From assembly GCA_045648025.1 (NCBI GenBank), contig JAZRNH010000060.1, positions 1-12,680 of the forward strand: DNA of 12,680 nucleotides, in the 5' to 3' direction. Below, piece by piece: positions 7,028 to 12,680 of the stretch. The position numbers and the translations under genes were made by a program. The stretch is from RGIG1681 sp045648025 (GTDB taxonomy: Bacteria; Bacillota; Clostridia; Christensenellales; UBA1242). The notes beneath the pieces are model-generated. The model worked only from the letters and a program-made list of their open reading frames with translations. It made no database searches and was not told the DNA's origin. How positions within the stretch are numbered: position 1 is the stretch's first letter; each line of letters begins with the position of its first letter.

Positions 7028-8146
7028 TTAATTATCAGTTTGTTTCTTTTTATTAATTTTTGATTTTGTGACCGCATTTTTGACGGTTATTGTGAGATAG
7101 TCTTCATTTGGTTTGAATCTAAAAACTGTTCCCGTCATCAAAACTTGACAGCCATCAAATTTGTCATACATCTTTTTTTGTCTTACAGAATCAAGTTCAC
7201 TAAACACATCATCTAATATGAGAACTGGTTTTTCACCAATTTCTTTTTCAAAAACTTGAAGTTCGGCAATTTTAAGTGAAAGCACAATACTTCTTTGTTG
7301 ACCTTGACTTGCAAAAATTTTTGCATCTTTGCCATTTATTGCAAACTTAATATCGTCTCTATGCGGACCAACAGTGGTGTATCCAAGTTCAATATCTCTT
7401 TCAATGTTAAACCTGAGCGATTTCAAAATTTCTTGTTTGATTTCTTCGGCTGTTTCACCAACTGCTCCAACATAAGAAATGTCAAGTTCGTCAGCATCTT
7501 TTGAAATATAGTCCATTGTTTCTTTTGCAGGAATTTTAAGTTTTTCAATAAAGTTTTTTCTGGTTTTAACAATATATCCTGCAACAGTTGCAAGTTGCTC
7601 ATTCCAAATTTCAATTTGATCAAGCAAAAGTGATCTATCTTTAACAGTTTTTAAAAGCCTGTTTCTTTGAACTAAAATTTTGTTGTATCTTTGAAGCAAG
7701 TTATAATATGAGCCAGAAAGCTGTGAAATGTCGGTATCCATAAAATCTCTTCTTTCTGCTGGTGAATCACTAACAATTCTAAGGTCGTTTGGTGAAAAGT
7801 AAACCGCCACCAAATTTCCAAAAATTTCACTCACCTTTTTTACTTCGTTGCCATTAACAAAAAACTTTTTGCCGTTTTCACTATCCATTATGCATTTGAT
7901 TTTAAGTTCGCCAAAACTTCTATCAACTGCAACTTCAACTTCGGTGTGAGATTCTCCCTCTTTTTTCATATCTTCATCGTGAGAGGTTCTTGGGCTTTTT
8001 GAAAGAGCTAGAAGCATAATCGCTTCAACAATGTTTGTTTTTCCCTGTCCATTTTGACCAGATATCAAATTTATGCCTGGCAAAAACTCAATGACAGCAT
8101 CATTGTAGTTTCTGAAATTATTAAGTTTACACCATTTAACTTGCAT
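7028..8146 (-). CDS. recF: DNA replication and repair protein RecF
   Basis: 372 residues, normal for RecF. RecF is an SMC/ABC-like ATPase that, with RecO and RecR, brings RecA to single-strand gaps. Walker A is GQNGQGKT (30-37). The ABC-type signature SQGQQRS is at 280-286, and Walker B with D-loop is VLILDDVFSELD (308-319). The N-terminal LNNFRNY and the FSPNDLRIVSDSPAERRDFMD block (117-137) are typical. The ATG at 8146 has CAGGAGA four bases upstream. The basic C-terminal tail is short. The gene is divergent from dnaA rather than downstream of dnaN, and it is separated from gyrB by two unknown genes on the other strand. Its neighbour on the far side converges on it, so it is probably monocistronic. 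Confidence 0.97.
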   Translation of the reverse strand: MQVKWCKLNNFRNYNDAVIEFLPGINLISGQNGQGKTNIVEAIMLLALSKSPRTSHDEDMKKEGESHTEVEVAVDRSFGELKIKCIMDSENGKKFFVNGNEVKKVSEIFGNLVAVYFSPNDLRIVSDSPAERRDFMDTDISQLSGSYYNLLQRYNKILVQRNRLLKTVKDRSLLLDQIEIWNEQLATVAGYIVKTRKNFIEKLKIPAKETMDYISKDADELDISYVGAVGETAEEIKQEILKSLRFNIERDIELGYTTVGPHRDDIKFAINGKDAKIFASQGQQRSIVLSLKIAELQVFEKEIGEKPVLILDDVFSELDSVRQKKMYDKFDGCQVLMTGTVFRFKPNEDYLTITVKNAVTKSKINKKKQTDN

Positions 8147-8162
8147 AAATTCTCCTGAAATT

Positions 8163-8191
8163 ATTATATCTGTTTTTCAAAAAAAAGTCGA
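8163..8191 (-). promoter_or_regulatory. Weak putative recF promoter
   Basis: A perfect TATAAT occurs on the minus strand at 8163-8168, with only a poor -35 (TCGACT at 8186-8191, 17-base spacer). The start point would fall close to 8156, placing the ribosome binding site at the very 5' end of the message, so the real promoter may be elsewhere. Confidence 0.35.
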
Positions 8192-8251
8192 GCAAAACAA
8201 AGGCGGGGTTTGTTTAAGTTGCAACTTTTTTGACGGAAACAAAAAAACGGC

Positions 8252-8280
8252 TTGATTTTTATTTATTTAATTAATATAAT
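8252..8280 (+). promoter_or_regulatory. Putative dnaA promoter
   Basis: TTGATT (8252-8257), a 17-base spacer and TATAAT (8275-8280) in an AT-rich context. The start would be near 8287. The message then has a short leader carrying GGAGG at 8302-8306. Confidence 0.7.
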
Positions 8281-8301
8281 TAGAAATGAATTAACTAGTT
8301 T

Positions 8302-8306
8302 GGAGG
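8302..8306 (+). promoter_or_regulatory. Ribosome binding site that fixes the dnaA TTG start
   Basis: GGAGG lies six bases before a TTG codon at 8313. The first in-frame ATG (residue 17) has no such site before it. Starting at the TTG also leaves the domain I tryptophan helix (MWERIKEEL) with a normal N-terminal lead. The TTG is therefore the likely start. Confidence 0.8.
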
Positions 8307-8312
8307 TTTCTT

Positions 8313-9737
8313 TTGGAAAACAACGAATTTATTTCTTCTTCAAATATTGACATTTATGCTATGTGGGAAAGAATTAAAGAAGAACTTGTTAAAGAAGTTT
8401 CAACTTTAACTTATGAAGTTTTTATTCTTAACCTTGACATCGTTGATATCAAAGAAAATACTCTTGTGGTTTCAACCGGAACAAAAAGTTCAGAAAAAGC
8501 TCTTGTTAAAATTAAAAACCAAATCATAAATGGTGCAAACAGAGCTTACAAAAATATTACTGCACTTGAAATTCTTGTTAATGATAAAAAAGAAAATGAG
8601 GTTCCTGCAAAAAAAGAAGAGGTTGAGGAAACAAAATCTACAACTGTTGAAGAAAAACCTGCTGAAAGAGTTTATGTTGATGAAAACACGGCTACACTTT
8701 CAAGAGATGCTGGAAGTTTTAGATTCGACCCAAAATACACCTTTGACAACTTTATTGTTGGACCAAGCAACCAATTTGCAGCAGCCGCTGCACAAGCAGT
8801 TGCCGAAACACCAGGTGTAAAGTTTAACCCACTCTTTATTTATGGTGGTTCAGGTCTTGGAAAAACTCACCTTCTCTATGCAATTGGAAACTATATTCAA
8901 GATAACAACCCATCACTTAATGTGATTTATGTTACAACCAACAAGTTTACTGATGATTTTGTTAACTCTCTTAAAAGCAAATCAACTTCAAAATTCAAAG
9001 AAACTTATTTAAAAGCCGATGTTTTGATTATTGATGATATTCAAGAAATTATCGGCAGAGAGCAAACTCAAGAACAATTTTTTAACCTCTTTAATGAACT
9101 TCATCAAAGAGGAAAACATATTGTTATCACTTCTGATAAACAACCAAAAGAACTCAACCCTCTTGAAGAAAGACTCCGCTCAAGACTTGAATGGGGTATG
9201 CTTGTTGATATTGGTGTTCCTGATATTGAAACAAGAATTGCGATTTTAAACAAAAAAGCACAAATTGAAAGATATAATGTTTCAAGAGAAGTTATTGAAT
9301 ATATTGCAGAAATTGCAACTTCAAATGTTAGAACAATGGAAGGTTATCTTTCAAGAGCAGTATTTTATTCAAGCCTTTTAAAAGAAGATATTGTTACAAT
9401 TGAATCTGCAAGAGAAGCTTTGAAAAATATTGCAAAAGATGATGAAGAATCTATCGATGCAACAAAAATCATTGATATTGTTTGCAAGTTCTACAACATT
9501 AAAAAAGAAGAGGTTTTGGCTAGAAAAAGAACAAAGCAAATTGCAGAAGCAAGACAGATTGCAATGTATTTGATTACAGAATTTATTAATCTTCCACTTG
9601 AATCAGTTGGAAACATTTTTGGCAAAGACCATGCAACTGTTATTTATGCAAAAAACAAAATTCAAGATGATATGAAAAAATCAAAGAAACTTGAAGTTCA
9701 AATCAATGACCTCAAAAAGATGATTGAAGGAAAATAA
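8313..9737 (+). CDS. dnaA: Chromosomal replication initiator DnaA
   Basis: 474 residues, normal length. DnaA-ATP binds origin boxes, opens the duplex and recruits the helicase. Domain I (about 15-90) is recognisable from MWERIKEEL and the following strands. It has Phe in the YEVFILN segment where many DnaAs have Trp. Domain II is a short charged linker, about 91-135. The domain III AAA+ core has Walker A GGSGLGKT (178-185), Walker B VLIIDDIQ (237-244), EQTQEQFFNLFNELHQRGK, and the arginine-finger region RLRSRLEWGM (287-296). Domain IV has ARKRTKQIAEARQIAMYL (403-420). Its recognition motif reads IFGKDHATV (435-443), one glycine shorter than the usual FGGRDHTTV and with Ala at the first Thr. 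Start is TTG, which may help limit expression. dnaN follows after 29 bp without a terminator. Confidence 0.98.
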   Translation: MENNEFISSSNIDIYAMWERIKEELVKEVSTLTYEVFILNLDIVDIKENTLVVSTGTKSSEKALVKIKNQIINGANRAYKNITALEILVNDKKENEVPAKKEEVEETKSTTVEEKPAERVYVDENTATLSRDAGSFRFDPKYTFDNFIVGPSNQFAAAAAQAVAETPGVKFNPLFIYGGSGLGKTHLLYAIGNYIQDNNPSLNVIYVTTNKFTDDFVNSLKSKSTSKFKETYLKADVLIIDDIQEIIGREQTQEQFFNLFNELHQRGKHIVITSDKQPKELNPLEERLRSRLEWGMLVDIGVPDIETRIAILNKKAQIERYNVSREVIEYIAEIATSNVRTMEGYLSRAVFYSSLLKEDIVTIESAREALKNIAKDDEESIDATKIIDIVCKFYNIKKEEVLARKRTKQIAEARQIAMYLITEFINLPLESVGNIFGKDHATVIYAKNKIQDDMKKSKKLEVQINDLKKMIEGK

Positions 9738-9766
9738 TTAAACAAAAATTTTTAAGGAGATATATT

Positions 9767-10870
9767 ATGAAACTTATTTGTGAAGGATTAGATTTAAGTG
9801 ATGCAGTTTTAAAAGTTATCAGAGCAACTGCTGTTAGAACAACCAACCCTATCCTTGAAGGAATCAAACTTCATGCAACTGCTGACGAATTGACACTTTC
9901 AGCAACTGACCTTGAAATTTCAATTGAAAAAACAATTCCTGCAGATGTTAAAATTCCTGGAGATGTTGTTGTTCCTGGAAAGTTCTTTGCTGACTTTGTT
10001 AAAAAACTTTCAAACGAACAAATTGAACTTACTATCACAGATCAAAACACAATCAAAATTAAATACACTGATTCAGAAGGCTTTTTGCAATGCCTTTCAG
10101 CAGACGAATTTCCAATTATCAGAGAAATGACTGCACCTGAAAAAATTACAATCAAAAGAACAGATCTTAAAGAGCTTATTGATAAAACAATTTTCTCTGT
10201 TGCTATTGATGATGCAAGACCAATTCTTAAAGGTTGCTTATTTGAAATTGAAAACAATATGATGACCGCTGTTGCTCTTGATGGTTACCGTCTTGCCATG
10301 GTTAAAACAGAAGTTAACTCATCAATCAACAAACTTTCTTGCATTGTTCCAGCAAGAAGCTTAAACGAAATTTCAAAACTTATTGATGGCAATGATGAAT
10401 ATATTGATGTTTTAGTTGGTGCAAACCACCTTTTGATTAATGATGGCTCAGTAAAAATTATGACCAGACTTTTAGAAGGTGAATTTATTAACTATCGTCA
10501 AGTTATTCCAGCAACAACAACCACAACAATTATTGTTAGCAAAGCTCAACTTGAAGATGGTTTAGACAGAGCAAGTCTTCTTGCTAGAATGGATAAAAAC
10601 AACCTTGTTAAATTTGATATCAGAGACAAAGTGTTAACTCTTACCTCTGCATCAAACATTGGTAATGTAACAGAAAACATCACAATTTCACTTGAAGGAA
10701 AAGACCTTCAAATTGCATTTAATGCAAGATATTTAAGTGACTGTATGCACACAATTAATGATGAATTTATCAAACTTAACTTCACTTCACAAATCGCACC
10801 TTGCACAATTTGCTCAGCAGAAGAAGATAAATATTTATACCTTATTCTTCCTGTTAGAATTGTTGAATAA
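9767..10870 (+). CDS. dnaN: DNA polymerase III beta subunit (sliding clamp)
   Basis: 367 residues, typical. DnaN forms the ring-shaped dimer that tethers polymerase III to DNA and binds many partners through its C-terminal domain pocket. The three clamp repeats can be placed at about 1-120, 125-245 and 250-367. Landmarks are TNPILEGIKL near the start, LSADEFPII at the end of domain 1, DDARPILKGCLFEI and ALDGYRLAM in domain 2, and the closing LILPVRIVE, the family's conserved C-terminal P-V/M-R strand. AAGGAGA (9754-9760) precedes the ATG at a normal distance. It lies in the dnaA operon. The S4-domain gene and recF that normally follow dnaN in Bacillota are absent; a membrane protein gene begins 14 bp later. 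Confidence 0.98.
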   Translation: MKLICEGLDLSDAVLKVIRATAVRTTNPILEGIKLHATADELTLSATDLEISIEKTIPADVKIPGDVVVPGKFFADFVKKLSNEQIELTITDQNTIKIKYTDSEGFLQCLSADEFPIIREMTAPEKITIKRTDLKELIDKTIFSVAIDDARPILKGCLFEIENNMMTAVALDGYRLAMVKTEVNSSINKLSCIVPARSLNEISKLIDGNDEYIDVLVGANHLLINDGSVKIMTRLLEGEFINYRQVIPATTTTTIIVSKAQLEDGLDRASLLARMDKNNLVKFDIRDKVLTLTSASNIGNVTENITISLEGKDLQIAFNARYLSDCMHTINDEFIKLNFTSQIAPCTICSAEEDKYLYLILPVRIVE

Positions 10871-10884
10871 TTTAGGAGACTTTC

Positions 10885-11577
10885 ATGAAAAAATTAACCA
10901 AATCAGAAATTGCTTGTAATGTTACCCTTATTCTAGCTTTGGTATTTACCGCAATTCACATTTTAGTTTTAACACTCAACCTTTTTGCCGTAACAAAATT
11001 CACTTTTCCAAAAAACTTTAATTATATCGTGGCTTATGTTTTAACAATTGTTTGCTTGTCACTTTATATTTTTGGATTCTTTATTGCAAGACTCAAAAGA
11101 ATGAGTTTTCCAACCTGGCTTAGAATATTCTTCTATGTAGCATTTTTCTTGTTTACAAATGTTTATTATATTCTTGGACTTTTTGATAACATTATTGCAG
11201 CAATTGCATTTTATGCTTATCTTGGTTTCTTGGTTAGTGTTGTTAGTGTTTCAGTGTTTTATAACACACAAAAAGATGACAAAAACAGACTTAAATCATC
11301 AAACAAATTTATTTCTGTTTCAGTTTTAATGTATTCAGTTGCACTTTCAACATTTGTTCAACTAGCAATTTCAATTATTAAAGTTATCTTCTTTAACAAA
11401 GCTGCAACATCAACACTTGTTTACTTTGTTGCCGCAGCTTCATCAATGATTGTAGTTTCAGTTGCTCTTGCAATCGCATATTATATTTCACTTAGAAACA
11501 AGAAGATTTTCATCAACAGTTGTCTTGTTAAATTTAAAAGAAAAACTGTTTCTGCAAAAGCTTCAAAAGAATCTTAA
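10885..11577 (+). CDS. Hypothetical six-helix integral membrane protein
   Basis: 230 residues. AGGAG at 10874-10878, six bases before the ATG, supports the start. Hydrophobic segments lie at about residues 13-36, 46-69, 79-99, 103-126, 143-168 and 175-202. Between segments 2 and 3 is a basic loop (ARLKRMSF), and between 4 and 5 a polar loop (NTQKDDKNRLKSSNK). The C-terminal tail is strongly basic (VKFKRKTVSAKASK). By the positive-inside rule the N-terminus, both of these loops and the tail are probably cytoplasmic, which fits an even number of helices. I see no transporter, protease or kinase motif and do not recognise the family. It is 14 bp after dnaN and followed by a terminator, so it is the last gene of the dnaA-dnaN transcript, in the place normally taken by the S4-domain gene and recF. 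Confidence 0.88.
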   Translation: MKKLTKSEIACNVTLILALVFTAIHILVLTLNLFAVTKFTFPKNFNYIVAYVLTIVCLSLYIFGFFIARLKRMSFPTWLRIFFYVAFFLFTNVYYILGLFDNIIAAIAFYAYLGFLVSVVSVSVFYNTQKDDKNRLKSSNKFISVSVLMYSVALSTFVQLAISIIKVIFFNKAATSTLVYFVAAASSMIVVSVALAIAYYISLRNKKIFINSCLVKFKRKTVSAKASKES

Positions 11578-11590
11578 TATTAAATATCTT

Positions 11591-11618
11591 CCCCAACAAC
11601 CTGTTTGTTGGGGTTTTT
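11591..11618 (+). terminator. Rho-independent terminator closing the dnaA-dnaN operon
   Basis: A 9-bp perfect stem, CCCCAACAA (11591-11599) with TTGTTGGGG (11605-11613), surrounds a 5-base loop and is followed by T5. It lies 13 bp after the membrane protein stop and separates that operon from rpmH. Confidence 0.93.
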
Positions 11619-11643
11619 ATTTAATAAATAAAATATTTTGTTC

Positions 11644-11673
11644 TTGACAAAACCGCCCAACCTCGTTTATAAT
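11644..11673 (+). promoter_or_regulatory. Strong promoter of rpmH
   Basis: A consensus TTGACA (11644-11649), an 18-base spacer and a consensus TATAAT (11668-11673). The -10 is flanked by CCTC (11661-11664) and GAGG (11674-11677), and further out by CCGCC and GGCGG, a small nested inverted repeat. Transcription should start near 11680. It is the closest match to consensus in the window, as expected for a ribosomal protein operon. Confidence 0.85.
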
Positions 11674-11683
11674 GAGGCGGTAA

Positions 11684-11702
11684 CTATGCCATTGTGGTAT
11701 AG
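11684..11702 (+). promoter_or_regulatory. Hairpin at the 5' end of the rpmH leader
   Basis: CTATGCC (11684-11690) pairs with GGTATAG (11696-11702) with one G-T pair and a 5-base loop. It would lie within the first few nucleotides of the message, about 30 bases before the rpmH start. No T run follows, so it is not a terminator; a 5' stabilising or regulatory hairpin is the inferred role. Confidence 0.45.
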
Positions 11703-11732
11703 ACTGAAAATTTATTTAGGAGCAAATTTATT

Positions 11733-11870
11733 ATGAAAAGAACTTATCAACCAAAGAAAAACCATAAAAACAAAGTTCATGGTTTTAGAGCTAAGATGAG
11801 AACAAAAGGTGGCAGAAATGTTCTCGCTAGAAGAAGAAACAAAGGTCGCAAACAACTTATTAGAAAATAA
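11733..11870 (+). CDS. rpmH: Large ribosomal subunit protein bL34
   Basis: 45 residues, the usual size of L34. The protein MKRTYQPKKN...HGFRAKMRTKGGRNVLARRRNKGRKQL matches the family almost throughout, with its very high Arg/Lys content for binding 23S rRNA. The start follows TTTAGGAGC at a normal distance. It is the first gene of an operon with rnpA (18 bp downstream), yidD and yidC, the standard order. What is unusual is its direction and place: it reads the same way as dnaA and lies beyond dnaN, rather than upstream of dnaA on the other strand. Confidence 0.97.
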   Translation: MKRTYQPKKNHKNKVHGFRAKMRTKGGRNVLARRRNKGRKQLIRK

Positions 11871-11888
11871 TTTTTTCAAGGAACTTAA

Positions 11889-12245
11889 ATGCTTAAAAAA
11901 GTCAACAGACTAAGAAAAAAGTATCAGTTTAATTATATTTATAAAAATGGTTTGCATTTTTCATCTGCAGCACTAGTTTTGTATTTAACCACTTCGAAAA
12001 CAAAACAAATCAAAGTGGGATTTTCTGTCACAAAAAAACTTGGCAAAGCCGTTGTTCGCAACTCTATTAGAAGAAAACTCAGAGAGATTGTTCGAAAATA
12101 TTTGCCTAATTTAAAGCAAAACTATAATATTATATTAGTTGCAAGAGAAACTGTGGCAAACTATTCTTTTGAAGAACTTAATAAACAGTTTGTTGAACTT
12201 ATTAAAAAAGCTGAAATTTTGTTAGAATATGAAGAAAATTCTTAA
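11889..12245 (+). CDS. rnpA: Ribonuclease P protein component
   Basis: 118 residues, normal length. RnpA is the protein partner of the RNase P ribozyme, which trims the 5' ends of tRNA precursors. The family pattern is clear. It has an N-terminal basic RLRKKYQFNYIYKNG and a strand VGFSVTKKLGKAVVRN. The RNR motif RNSIRRKLREIVR begins at Arg57, and a C-terminal helix follows. AAGGAA precedes the ATG. The last 17 bases overlap the start of yidD in another frame, which suggests coupled translation. Confidence 0.97.
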   Translation: MLKKVNRLRKKYQFNYIYKNGLHFSSAALVLYLTTSKTKQIKVGFSVTKKLGKAVVRNSIRRKLREIVRKYLPNLKQNYNIILVARETVANYSFEELNKQFVELIKKAEILLEYEENS

Positions 12246-12504
12246 AACAATTATTAGTATTCCAAAATATATTGCTATGTTTTTCGTTGCAATATTTAAG
12301 TTTTGCATCTCACCACTTATTCCCCATGTATGCAAATTCACTCCAACATGTTCGATTTATTCGAGCCAGTGTTTTGCTGAATGGGGTTTTTTTATAGGTT
12401 TAAAATTAACCGTTAAAAGACTTATTAGATGCAATCCAAAATCGAAGGGTGGAACAGACCCTGTTCCAATCAATCCAAAAAAGAAATATAAATTTTTTAT
12501 GTAA
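12229..12504 (+). CDS. yidD: Membrane protein insertion efficiency factor YidD
   Basis: 91 residues. YidD is a small, membrane-associated basic protein that assists insertion by YidC. Family landmarks are an N-terminal amphipathic/hydrophobic stretch, CKFTPTCSIY (Cys35 and Cys41), AEWGFFIGLKLTVKRLIRCNP, and GGTDPVP at 74-80. The gene starts inside the end of rnpA (17-bp overlap) with no strong ribosome binding site of its own seen, consistent with translational coupling. Its stop codon overlaps the yidC ribosome binding site (TAAGGAG). Confidence 0.96.
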   Translation: MKKILKTIISIPKYIAMFFVAIFKFCISPLIPHVCKFTPTCSIYSSQCFAEWGFFIGLKLTVKRLIRCNPKSKGGTDPVPINPKKKYKFFM

Positions 12505-12513
12505 GGAGAAATT

Positions 12514-12680
12514 ATGAACGTTTTAACTTTCATTGCTGCAAAAGCACCAAAAGACCTTTGGATCATAATCATCAACTGGATTCAAGGCGCTGTCAGCAAC
12601 TATGGTTGGACAATTTTGCTTTTTACACTCTTAATCAAACTTTTGATGTCTCCACTTGACTTTTTGGTTAAGCTTTCAAA
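12514..12680 (+). CDS. yidC: Membrane protein insertase YidC/OxaI (3'-truncated by window edge)
   Basis: 55 codons are visible before the window ends. TAAGGAG at 12502-12508 precedes the ATG by five bases. The segment KDLWIIIINWIQGAVSNYGWTILLFTLLIKLLMSPLDFLVKLS matches the first membrane region of YidC, with the characteristic GWTILLFTLLIKLLMSPL run. No lipoprotein-type signal cysteine is visible in the first 30 residues, so the N-terminus looks shorter than that of Bacillus SpoIIIJ/YqjG. Function as the Sec-linked insertase is inferred from this start and from the rpmH-rnpA-yidD context. Confidence 0.93.
   Translation, partial: MNVLTFIAAKAPKDLWIIIINWIQGAVSNYGWTILLFTLLIKLLMSPLDFLVKLS

Larger units (their letters stand above)
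8147..8312. other. recF-dnaA divergent intergenic region, primary candidate for oriC
   Basis: 166 bp between divergent recF and dnaA. It contains a leftward -10, a G-rich patch (GGCGGGG near 8202), and a 12-bp perfect palindrome AAGTTGCAACTT at 8216-8227. An AT-rich tract with the dnaA promoter spans about 8252-8298. Origins in Bacillota are usually next to dnaA and gene directions diverge here, which favours this spot. No TTATCCACA-type box was seen on either strand, so the assignment rests on context only. Confidence 0.4.

Noticed and set aside
8230..8235. TTGACG on the plus strand as -35 of dnaA
   Set aside because: No -10-like hexamer is found 16-18 bases downstream; TTGATT at 8252 with the TATAAT at 8275 is correctly spaced.
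1..12680. A mobile element, phage segment, defence system or CRISPR array
   Set aside because: No transposase, integrase, nuclease, direct-repeat array, tRNA target or change of composition was seen; the window is core origin-proximal DNA.
1..12680. Use of an alternative genetic code (UGA as Trp)
   Set aside because: The conserved proteins read through to normal lengths with TGG as tryptophan, and no in-frame TGA interrupts them.

Overview
This is a chromosomal segment around the replication origin of a low-GC bacterium (roughly one third G+C by eye). The gene set (gyrA, gyrB, recF, dnaA, dnaN, rpmH, rnpA, yidD, yidC), AGGAG-type ribosome binding sites, near-exclusive AGA for arginine and standard-code TGG tryptophans point to a Bacillota (Firmicutes) member. 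It is most likely an uncultured Clostridia-like lineage rather than a model species; that placement is inference from gene content and style. There is no sign of a phage, transposon, CRISPR array or horizontally acquired island.

Layout from left to right: a 5'-truncated Ala-rich gene and a small acidic gene (+, bases 1-1015) form a pair of unknown function. They converge on a gyrB-gyrA operon (-, 1153-5615), with two palindromic terminators in between. A 254-bp divergent intergenic region with back-to-back promoters and a very AT-rich core separates gyrB from two further unknown genes (+, 5870-6987). These converge on recF (-, 7028-8146) across a shared bidirectional terminator. A 166-bp divergent region lies between recF and dnaA. 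Rightward from there run dnaA (TTG start), dnaN and a six-helix membrane protein of unknown function, closed by a terminator at 11591-11618. Then comes rpmH with a strong promoter and a leader hairpin, followed by rnpA, yidD (overlapping rnpA) and the beginning of yidC, which runs off the window.

The known genes form the usual origin-proximal housekeeping set. DnaA initiates replication, DnaN is the sliding clamp, RecF loads RecA at gaps, and GyrA/GyrB is the supercoiling enzyme. RpmH, RnpA, YidD and YidC link ribosome assembly, RNase P and membrane protein insertion. Their arrangement is unusual. In the textbook Bacillota order, rpmH-rnpA-yidC lie on the other side of dnaA and point away from it, and dnaN is followed by an S4-domain gene, recF, gyrB and gyrA. 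Here rpmH-rnpA-yidD-yidC follow dnaN in the same direction, while recF and gyrBA have moved to the opposite side and read away.

The points most worth a second look are the variant DNA-recognition motif in DnaA domain IV, together with no consensus DnaA boxes seen in the origin-adjacent intergenic regions. Next are a glycine in GyrA at the position of E. coli Asp87 and a non-consensus GyrA box. There are also promoter-centred inverted repeats upstream of gyrB and of one unknown gene. Five genes of unknown function are interleaved with the origin genes. I did not find a clear new multi-gene system; the unknown genes are candidates only.
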